From the NCBI GenBank assembly GCA_022600655.1, contig JAHZJZ010000124.1, positions 1-5,401 on the forward strand: a stretch of 5,401 nt of DNA. Reading direction: 5' to 3'. Source of the stretch: Campylobacterota bacterium (GTDB taxonomy: Bacteria; Campylobacterota; Campylobacteria; Campylobacterales; Sulfurovaceae). How positions within the stretch are numbered: position 1 is the first letter of the stretch; every line of letters begins with the position of its first letter. The notes beneath the pieces were generated by a model, which saw nothing but the letters and a program-made list of their open reading frames with translations, did not search any database and had not been told where the DNA came from. Below, one piece after another: positions 1-5,156 of the stretch. Both the position numbers and the translations under genes were made by a program.

Positions 1-60
1 ATCTCTACCATTTCCATCCATAATAATGGCTAAGTGGTTTAAACGGTTCTCTTTACTCAT
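1..60 (-). CDS. uppS: Undecaprenyl diphosphate synthase, N-terminal 20 codons only (gene runs off the left edge)
   Basis: The reverse strand from 60 reads MSKENRLNHLAIIMDGNGRD. The HLAIIMDGNGR block is the hallmark N-terminal motif of cis-prenyltransferases of the UppS type. In that family the Asp of MDGNGR (residue 15 here, Asp26 in E. coli) binds Mg2+ and diphosphate. The enzyme condenses isopentenyl diphosphate onto farnesyl diphosphate to make the C55 carrier lipid for peptidoglycan and surface polysaccharides. The start lies 5 bases after the coaBC stop, so it is the third gene of the glmU–coaBC–uppS run and probably translationally coupled. Only a weak GAG-type ribosome binding site is visible, inside the coaBC end. 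The last visible residue is Asp (GAT), where the family normally has Trp. Too little is visible to judge whether the enzyme is intact. Confidence 0.87.
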   Translation of the reverse strand, partial: MSKENRLNHLAIIMDGNGRD

Positions 61-65
61 ATTAA

Positions 66-1337
66 TTATCTCGTTTCGTCTATTTTTTTGCTTTCATCTA
101 AAATTTTAAATGCCAAAGTGAGTTTGTTATCTTGACCTAACTCTACAGTACTCTCACTGGTTATAAAGGTTATGGTGTTGTTGGATGTACCAAAGCTAGA
201 GCTGTCTTTTAAAAGGTTATAACAAACAGCATCTACCCCTTTGTTTGTTATAAGGTTTTTGGCATTCTCAAATCCTTTACTCTCATCCATTTCAGCTTTA
301 AATCCAATAGTCGTAAGGTTGTCTTTGTTAACACTTTGTAAGATGTCAGGGTTCTGTTTAAGGTCAATCTTCCACTCTTCACCGATATCTGTCTTTTTCA
401 TTTTTCCAACTTGTGGGAACTTTGGCGTAAAGTCAGAAACTGCCGCAGCCATAAAAAGGTATGGTCGTTTTTGAATAAGGTGAATCGGGTCGCTACTGTT
501 CATGGTGGCTTTACTCATCTTACCTTTTTTGGCTACTCTTACCGCATCTACGGTGTACTCTAACATCTCTTGAGTATCATCAACATCTATGGTATAGATT
601 TCATTAGGGATATCACTATGCTCTTTAGTGGAGATTAGACAAACATCTGCCCCTTTGAGATAAAGAGCTGTAGTCATAGCATTTGCCATTTTCCCTGATG
701 AGAAGTTACTAAGGTATCGTACATCATCAATTTTTTCACGTGTTCCACCACCAGTAACAACCACTTTTCTATCTTTCCAAAATTCATCTTCTAAAAGTGT
801 TTGTGTGGTTTGATAAAAAATTTCAAGAGGTTCAGCCAAAGCACCATTTCCCTCATCGCCACAGGCAAGTAGTTTTGATTGTGGTGAAATAACTTTGACC
901 TCATTGACTGTTAACATTTTGAGTGAGCCCACGGTGTAGTGGTGTTCCATCATATTGGTATTGGCAGCGGGGGAAACCAGTAGAGGTTTAGTAAATGCTA
1001 GGGCAGTTTGCAGTAAGATATTGTCAGCAATCCCTTTGCTTAGTTTGTTAATGGTGTTAGCTGTAGCAGGGGCAATCACAAAAACATCACAAGCTTTGCC
1101 TATATCTATATGATTGAGTGTTGATGACCAGCTCTCACTATTTTCTGTAAGTACAGGGTTCCGTGTGAGTGCTTCAAAGGTAAGTGCTGAGACAAAACGT
1201 TCGGCACTTGGAGTCATAACTACATGAACATTAGCACCAGCTTTGATAAAAAGTCGAGCTACTTCACAGGCTTTGTAAGCTGAAATACTTCCTGTAACAC
1301 CTAAGAGAACCGTTTTATTATTTAAATCTATTTGCAT
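66..1337 (-). CDS. coaBC: Bifunctional phosphopantothenoylcysteine decarboxylase / phosphopantothenate–cysteine ligase
   Basis: This 423-residue two-domain protein catalyses two steps of coenzyme A synthesis: ligation of cysteine to 4'-phosphopantothenate (CoaB, CTP-dependent) and FMN-dependent decarboxylation to 4'-phosphopantetheine (CoaC). The CoaC domain (about 1–180) shows GVTGSISAYK, the catalytic His76 in NHIDIGKACD, the flavin-binding APATAN (89–94), PAANTNM, and the active-site Cys159 in LACGDEGNG. The CoaB domain (about 189–423) shows VTGGGTRE, SNFSSGKM (Asn211, matching E. coli Asn210), AAAVSDF, KMKK (312–315) and NPDI. The frame is open upstream to 1418, but that extension lies inside glmU. 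I chose the ATG at 1337 because TAAGG sits 8 bases before it and the family motif starts right after. The PAMNxxMW motif is altered, and CoaB carries an extra stretch near 265–293 relative to E. coli. It is the second gene of the glmU operon. Confidence 0.95.
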   Translation of the reverse strand: MQIDLNNKTVLLGVTGSISAYKACEVARLFIKAGANVHVVMTPSAERFVSALTFEALTRNPVLTENSESWSSTLNHIDIGKACDVFVIAPATANTINKLSKGIADNILLQTALAFTKPLLVSPAANTNMMEHHYTVGSLKMLTVNEVKVISPQSKLLACGDEGNGALAEPLEIFYQTTQTLLEDEFWKDRKVVVTGGGTREKIDDVRYLSNFSSGKMANAMTTALYLKGADVCLISTKEHSDIPNEIYTIDVDDTQEMLEYTVDAVRVAKKGKMSKATMNSSDPIHLIQKRPYLFMAAAVSDFTPKFPQVGKMKKTDIGEEWKIDLKQNPDILQSVNKDNLTTIGFKAEMDESKGFENAKNLITNKGVDAVCYNLLKDSSSFGTSNNTITFITSESTVELGQDNKLTLAFKILDESKKIDETR

Positions 1338-1345
1338 ATGCAATA

Positions 1346-1350
1346 CCTTA
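1346..1350 (-). promoter_or_regulatory. coaBC ribosome binding site overlapping the glmU stop codon
   Basis: The reverse strand reads TAAGG at 1350–1346, 8 bases before the ATG at 1337. Its TAA is the glmU stop codon. This arrangement decides the coaBC start and suggests that ribosomes finishing glmU re-initiate on coaBC. The coupling is an inference. Confidence 0.7.
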
Positions 1351-2643
1351 CTTTTCTTTATTAAAGAATTTATAGAAAAAGTCAGCAATATTTTTTGTTT
1401 GTATTCGAGATATTGCAAGTTCCCCTTGTTTTACATCTTTAGTTACGGTGGTACCTGCTGCTATAAGTACATCATTTTCAATCGTTACAGGAGCAACAAG
1501 CTGTACATCACTTCCTACAAATACATTTTTACCAATGGTTGTTTTGTATTTATTTTTACCATCGTAGTTACATGTTATAACTCCAGCACCGATATTAGAA
1601 CCCTCATCAATCGTTGCATCACCAATATAAGCCAAGTGACCAGCTTTAACACCTGTAAGTGTTGATTTTTTAACCTCTACAAAGTTACCAATATGGCTGT
1701 TTTTAAGATGTGTTTGAGGTCGAACCCTTCCCATTGGTCCTACATCAGAATTCTCTATAATTGCATCTTCTATGACAGAGTTTGTTTTAATGTGAGAAGC
1801 ATTAATATGAGTTGTCCCCTGAATACTAACGCCATTTTCTAAGATACACTCACCTTCAAATGTTGCACGTGAATCGATATAGATGGTATCTGGCAGACGC
1901 ATGGTTACACCAGCATCCATCAATGCTATTTTAATACGGCGTTGCATAATCTCTTCAGCTTTGGCTAAATCATATTTAGAGTTTACCCCTTTAAACTCTC
2001 CCTCTTCAACATAGATTGGTGATACAGTTTTATTTTCATATACAGCCATTTTGACAATGTCGGTTAGGTAGTACTCTTTTTGCGCGTTATTGTTATTGAG
2101 TTTTGGAATATATCGGTTAAGGAGTTCACTGTTAACACAGTAAATCCCTGCATTCACTGTTTTGGTAGACTTTTGTAAAGGCAAACAGTCTTTCTCTTCA
2201 ACTATCTCTTGTACCTTTTCACTTTCTATAATAACTCTTCCATAACCCGATGGATTGTCAAGTGTGATAACGGACATATTTATATCAGCATCTCCATTGG
2301 TAAGGGCTAAAAGTGAATTTTGGGTAATAAGAGGCATATCACCATTTAAAATAAGTGTTTTTCCATATTTGGTTCTTACACCCTTCATCGCTCCACCTGT
2401 TCCAGGAAACTGTTCAGCGTCTTGCATATGAAAATTAACATTATCATAATGGCTCTCTATAGCCTCCTGAACACGTTGTGCTTGATGGTAAAGAACAACT
2501 GTAATGTCATCGGAAATTTTTTGAGCTGCATCTATGGCATGAAAAAGCATCGCTTTTCCTGATATTTCATGAAGGACCTTGGGAGTAGTAGATTTCATTC
2601 TACTCCCTTTACCTGCAGCTAATATAACAATACTTATAGACAT
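1348..2643 (-). CDS. glmU: Bifunctional N-acetylglucosamine-1-phosphate uridyltransferase / glucosamine-1-phosphate acetyltransferase
   Basis: GlmU acetylates glucosamine-1-phosphate with acetyl-CoA and then couples the product to UTP, giving UDP-GlcNAc for peptidoglycan and lipopolysaccharide. The 431-residue product has an N-terminal pyrophosphorylase domain (about 1–225): LAAGKGSRM, PKVLH, GTGGAMKG (81–88), NGDMPL with Mg2+-binding Asp102, GYGRVI, the NNNAQKEYYLTD block, and KGVNSK with Asn221. A left-handed beta-helix acetyltransferase domain follows, with GRVRPQ (Arg308), NFVEVKK, KAGHL with catalytic His336 (E. coli His363), NIGAG.ITCNYDG, FVGSD.QLVAPV and IAAGTTVT. It is slightly shorter than the 456-residue E. 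coli enzyme, mostly at the C terminus. A GTG lies three codons upstream at 2652, but it overlaps the ribosome binding site, so I chose the ATG at 2643. It is the first gene of an operon with coaBC and uppS, behind its own promoter. Confidence 0.97.
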   Translation of the reverse strand: MSISIVILAAGKGSRMKSTTPKVLHEISGKAMLFHAIDAAQKISDDITVVLYHQAQRVQEAIESHYDNVNFHMQDAEQFPGTGGAMKGVRTKYGKTLILNGDMPLITQNSLLALTNGDADINMSVITLDNPSGYGRVIIESEKVQEIVEEKDCLPLQKSTKTVNAGIYCVNSELLNRYIPKLNNNNAQKEYYLTDIVKMAVYENKTVSPIYVEEGEFKGVNSKYDLAKAEEIMQRRIKIALMDAGVTMRLPDTIYIDSRATFEGECILENGVSIQGTTHINASHIKTNSVIEDAIIENSDVGPMGRVRPQTHLKNSHIGNFVEVKKSTLTGVKAGHLAYIGDATIDEGSNIGAGVITCNYDGKNKYKTTIGKNVFVGSDVQLVAPVTIENDVLIAAGTTVTKDVKQGELAISRIQTKNIADFFYKFFNKEK

Positions 2644-2651
2644 TTTTTGCA

Positions 2652-2657
2652 CCTTTT
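2652..2657 (-). promoter_or_regulatory. glmU ribosome binding site (decides the start)
   Basis: The reverse strand reads AAAAGG at 2657–2652, followed by 8 bases and the ATG at 2643. The in-frame GTG at 2652–2650 shares a base with this site and would have no ribosome binding site of its own at normal spacing. The downstream ATG is therefore preferred. Confidence 0.65.
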
Positions 2658-2690
2658 AGATAATATTACAGAAATAATTTTTTAAAAAGT

Positions 2691-2717
2691 ATTATATCTA
2701 ATAGAAGTTAAGGTAAA
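2691..2717 (-). promoter_or_regulatory. Predicted sigma-70-type promoter for glmU–coaBC–uppS
   Basis: The 104-base gap between the membrane-protein stop (2748) and the glmU ATG holds a perfect TATAAT at 2696–2691. The best upstream hexamer is TTTACC (2717–2712) with a short 15-base spacer, so the -35 box is poor. As I recall, Campylobacterota sigma-70 promoters rely mainly on the -10 box. A start near 2684 would give a leader of about 40 bases. No riboswitch or clear operator is visible in the gap. Confidence 0.5.
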
Positions 2718-2747
2718 CATTTTGGAACATGTTGCTTTTGTAGCTAA

Positions 2748-3593
2748 TTAAACATTATTAGACTCAAACTTCTCAACCTCAAAATCCCAAACTTTTGCGT
2801 GTTCCCACATTACATCGTATTGGCTTGAAAAATAGTTATACCACTCTTTATCTTTTTCACTATCCAAGATAAACATAGGTGAACCATTATTACCAATTTT
2901 ATGAGGATAAAGTTCTACAATAATGTATTTTTTGTTATCTTTTTTAGTTATTCGATGAATGGCATAAGATGGTGCGTATGGCAGTAGCCTAACTTCAAAT
3001 TTTCCTAGTTTTTGATTAGCTTTAACAGCATTTTCAATTGACCTTTTTAAAAAGTCAAAACTACCAAATACCACATCTAATTTTTTTAGATAGTAACTAT
3101 CATTACCTTCATCTTCACTTCGTAGAGAACTCATTTTAATTGCAATAGAGTTTGGATCAACAAGCATAAATTTCATATCATAACCATTCAATATATGCTC
3201 TCTAAATAGAGAGAAGTTTTTGACAATTTCTGAATTTAGCGTTACACCTGATAGTTCAATGCTTTTTGATTCGGTATAAAATTTCAATAGGTCAATATTT
3301 GTTTTAAAAAAATCAATAGCATTGGTTTTTCTGTTTCTTTCAAAACTCTCTATCAATTTAGCAATTTTCTCATCTGCATTCCACTGGTCAACCAAAAAAA
3401 TCTTGTTTATAATAATAAATATTAAAACAACAGCTATTAATTCAGTTGAGATGCTTAAGATTATATTTCTTATATCACCATAGACTTTTGGGTCTAGTTG
3501 TAGTCCAATGGCTATTAAGATTAAAGAACCAAAAAGTACAACAAGGTATATTGAGAGCAAGTATCTTCCTCTTTGTCTTCTATCTACTATCAT
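2748..3593 (-). CDS. Two-pass membrane protein with a C-terminal phospholipase D-like (HKD-less) domain, function unknown
   Basis: This is a 281-residue protein. A basic start (MIVDRRQRGR) leads into a first membrane segment at about 11–32 and a second at about 43–66, with a short loop between. A polar, probably helical linker (about 70–110) leads to a soluble domain at about 112–268. Its pattern is SIELSGVTLN, then a helix, KFMLVDPNS (141–149), then KFEVRLLPYAPSYAIHRITKKD, an IIVELYP strand, and SPMFIL before FSSQYDVMWEHAKVW. The LVDPNS strand end, the S-hairpin and the closing 'F…W…A' helix resemble PLD-like domains of the DUF5919 type, as I know them. No HxKx4D motif is present, so catalysis is doubtful and ligand sensing or scaffolding is as likely. 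Basic residues before segment 1 put both termini in the cytoplasm. The start has a run of five Gs only 2 bases away, with AGG 5 bases away, so the ribosome binding site is unusually close. It has its own putative promoter and is not obviously tied to glmU. The family call is tentative. Confidence 0.85.
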   Translation of the reverse strand: MIVDRRQRGRYLLSIYLVVLFGSLILIAIGLQLDPKVYGDIRNIILSISTELIAVVLIFIIINKIFLVDQWNADEKIAKLIESFERNRKTNAIDFFKTNIDLLKFYTESKSIELSGVTLNSEIVKNFSLFREHILNGYDMKFMLVDPNSIAIKMSSLRSEDEGNDSYYLKKLDVVFGSFDFLKRSIENAVKANQKLGKFEVRLLPYAPSYAIHRITKKDNKKYIIVELYPHKIGNNGSPMFILDSEKDKEWYNYFSSQYDVMWEHAKVWDFEVEKFESNNV

Positions 3594-3624
3594 ATCCCCC
3601 TATTATTTTGATTTTACAACTTTA

Positions 3625-3656
3625 ATTATACAACTTATATTTCTAAACCAAGTCAA
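3625..3656 (-). promoter_or_regulatory. Putative promoter of the membrane/PLD-like gene
   Basis: In the 64-base gap between the micro-protein stop (3658) and the ATG at 3593, the reverse strand has TTGACT at 3656–3651 and TATAAT at 3630–3625. The spacer is 20 bases, longer than ideal. The perfect -10 hexamer and its position about 30 bases before the start codon support it. If real, the downstream gene is transcribed independently of the accessory cluster. Confidence 0.45.
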
Positions 3657-3657
3657 T

Positions 3658-3786
3658 TTAGTGTTTATTTTTCTCATTTTCATAAATCATATAACCAATA
3701 AATCCAACTATCCCAATTATCACTAAACCAATAGTTTTAATTATCTCCCAAAGAACATTTTTCTTTTCTACATCTGAATTTTTCAT
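3658..3786 (-). CDS. Small single-pass membrane protein, 42 residues, function unknown
   Basis: From ATG at 3786 the reverse strand encodes MKNSDVEKKN, then VLWEIIKTIGLVIIGIVGFIGYMIY (one hydrophobic helix, about residues 16–35), then a charged tail ending ENEKNKH and TAA. AGGAG at 3800–3796 sits 9 bases before the ATG, a strong ribosome binding site that argues for real translation. It starts 26 bases after the lipoprotein stop on the same strand, with no promoter visible between them, so it is probably co-transcribed with the lipoprotein. The glycine-rich helix (GLVIIGIVGFIG) is the kind that packs against other helices, so a partner in the membrane is possible. I do not recognise a family. 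It could be a regulator or accessory subunit of a neighbour; this is inference only. Confidence 0.7.
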   Translation of the reverse strand: MKNSDVEKKNVLWEIIKTIGLVIIGIVGFIGYMIYENEKNKH

Positions 3787-3812
3787 TTTGATTTTCTCCT
3801 AGTTTTAGTATG

Positions 3813-4682
3813 TTAAATTGTGATGTCTACATCCACAAAATTAGTCTGTAGATAGTTCAAAACACTATCATAGACATCCTTGTCGTAAAAGTGTACCTCA
3901 CTATGGTCACCTTTTAAGTAGCACTTAGCCTCCCAAACTCTGCTAAAATCCAAAAGATAACAACCATTGCTCTCATAACGATTTGTATCATCTGGATATA
4001 CAAAAAGAACCTCGTCATTGTCTATCTCTTTTATCTCATAAGTACCTGCTTCAACATACTTATTATTTTGTCTCTCCAGCAATTTTTGATTCTCTGAAAA
4101 TACCAGTCCATAAGATAAGTCTCCTTTAAATGGTGTTGTTCTATATTTAGTAGTAAACTCTGATAGAGTATCAAAGGTATCATCTGAAACCAAGTTTTCT
4201 ACTTTATAGAAGTTTGATAGATACTCTATTGATACTCTATACTGTTTACCCTCAATGGATATATCGCTTTTATAATCCTCTAATTTATCCGTTTTTATAC
4301 TCTTGACCTCCTTAATTGAAAGTCTAAAAACATCTTGACTGTTTAGTGTTGTTACTATCATCCCACTGCTCTCTAGCTTGTAGTCCATATCAGTTAAAGC
4401 ACCTCTTTGCGAATTGACAAATATCTGTCTGTCGCTACTATCTACCTCAAAATTCTCTAAATCGAAGTCGAAGTAGTTAGGAATTAGATTATAGTTATGG
4501 GTATCTATCCTATCCATATCATATCTGACTCTATTGTCAACAAAATTTAGTTTAAATTGATATAGATCTTGATTTTTAAAGCTATACCCTAAACTCTCTT
4601 TAGCCTCTGTATTGGTGGAATTACTAGAGCCACACCCTGTTAATAAAATTAGTATTATTGGTGTTACTATTTTGAAAATCAT
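3813..4682 (-). CDS. Predicted lipoprotein, 289 residues, function unknown
   Basis: The N terminus MIFKIVTPIILILLTGC is a lipoprotein signal peptide: one Lys, a hydrophobic core and an LTGC lipobox. The Cys17 would be lipidated after cleavage by LspA. The mature protein starts CGSSNSTNTEAKES, a flexible Ser/Thr/Asn tether with no Asp at +2, so outer-membrane sorting is plausible. The rest is rich in Asp, Tyr and Ser with alternating strand-like patterns (for example YQFKLNFVDNRVRYDMD and GTYEIKEIDNDEVLFVYPDD), suggesting a beta-rich periplasmic or surface domain. Two further cysteines, Cys241 and Cys254, are close enough to form a disulfide. No catalytic motif is visible and I do not recognise the family. 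AAGGA lies about 7 bases before the ATG. It starts 17 bases after the DUF1566 stop and is followed 26 bases later by the micro-protein, so an envelope operon is likely. Confidence 0.88.
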   Translation of the reverse strand: MIFKIVTPIILILLTGCGSSNSTNTEAKESLGYSFKNQDLYQFKLNFVDNRVRYDMDRIDTHNYNLIPNYFDFDLENFEVDSSDRQIFVNSQRGALTDMDYKLESSGMIVTTLNSQDVFRLSIKEVKSIKTDKLEDYKSDISIEGKQYRVSIEYLSNFYKVENLVSDDTFDTLSEFTTKYRTTPFKGDLSYGLVFSENQKLLERQNNKYVEAGTYEIKEIDNDEVLFVYPDDTNRYESNGCYLLDFSRVWEAKCYLKGDHSEVHFYDKDVYDSVLNYLQTNFVDVDITI

Positions 4683-4699
4683 AATTTGTCCTTTTAAAG

Positions 4700-5137
4700 T
4701 TATTTTTTATTATTTCTAACACATCGAATATAACTTTTATTCATGTCTTTATTCATTTCACCCATATTTCCTGAAGAAAAGTTTACATACCATGCTGTAC
4801 TTTTTGCAAATACTGCAGTAGTAGAAGATAGATAATAAGACCAGTGTTCATCTTCAGATGTATTTATAAAAATATTTTTTACTGTTGGACTCTCTTTGTC
4901 ATAATTCATAATACTTTTCAACTCATTTATATTAGGTAGCCTCCACCCATTTCCATCTAATGAAAGATTTCCACAATAAGTTATTGCACTTGACCAATCC
5001 ATAGTACCAGCAACAGTATTATCTTGCCATTCCAAATTATTATTTGTATCAGTAACAATTCCTGTAGTATTGTTTCTATTAAAGTTTGCGAATATAAGAA
5101 CATTAAGTCCTAACATAATTAAAAAAATCTTTTTCAT
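4700..5137 (-). CDS. Exported DUF1566 (Lcl C-terminal domain-like) protein
   Basis: This is a 145-residue protein with a signal peptide (MKKIFLIMLGLNVLIFA, probable cut after Ala17), so it is exported. The mature part is a single domain of the DUF1566/Lcl C-terminal type: GIVTDTNNNLEWQD (26–39), AITYCGNLSL (51–60), GWRLPNINELKSI (64–76), YYLSSTT (101–107), AWYVNFSSG (115–123) and the closing YIRCVR (136–141). Cys55 and Cys139 probably form the domain's disulfide. Members of this family are often surface or secreted proteins and some bind glycans or collagen-like ligands; which ligand applies here is unknown. The usual YWSSTT motif has Leu instead of Trp. AAGGAG at 5149–5144 sits 6 bases before the ATG. 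It follows a paralogous partial gene by 19 bases and precedes the lipoprotein by 17, so all three look co-transcribed. Confidence 0.9.
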   Translation of the reverse strand: MKKIFLIMLGLNVLIFANFNRNNTTGIVTDTNNNLEWQDNTVAGTMDWSSAITYCGNLSLDGNGWRLPNINELKSIMNYDKESPTVKNIFINTSEDEHWSYYLSSTTAVFAKSTAWYVNFSSGNMGEMNKDMNKSYIRCVRNNKK

Positions 5138-5156
5138 CTGTATCTCCTTGAATTTA

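Noticed and set aside
1338..1418. N-terminal extension of coaBC to 1418
   Set aside because: The extra 27 residues lie inside the glmU 3' end, match no family sequence and lack a ribosome binding site, while the ATG at 1337 has TAAGG at ideal spacing.
1399..1665. Plus-strand open frames inside glmU, coaBC, the membrane-protein gene and the DUF1566 genes
   Set aside because: They lie antisense to well-supported genes, have no family motifs and have no convincing ribosome binding sites. They are by-products of the real frames.
2716..2733. AACAT…ATGTT inverted repeat just after the membrane-protein stop as a possible terminator
   Set aside because: The stem is 5 base pairs, the loop 8 bases, and no T-run follows, so it is too weak to call.
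3198..3213. Short inverted repeat CTCTCTA-AA-TAGAGAG followed on the plus strand by a T-run, resembling a terminator
   Set aside because: It lies within the coding sequence of the membrane/PLD-like gene, and there is no plus-strand gene for it to terminate. The arms are only 7 bases.
4220..4240. Direct repeat gatactctat with an 11-base period inside the lipoprotein gene
   Set aside because: There are only two copies of 10 bases in AT-rich coding sequence. The 11-base period is not a multiple of 3, so there is no repeated peptide, and nothing suggests function.
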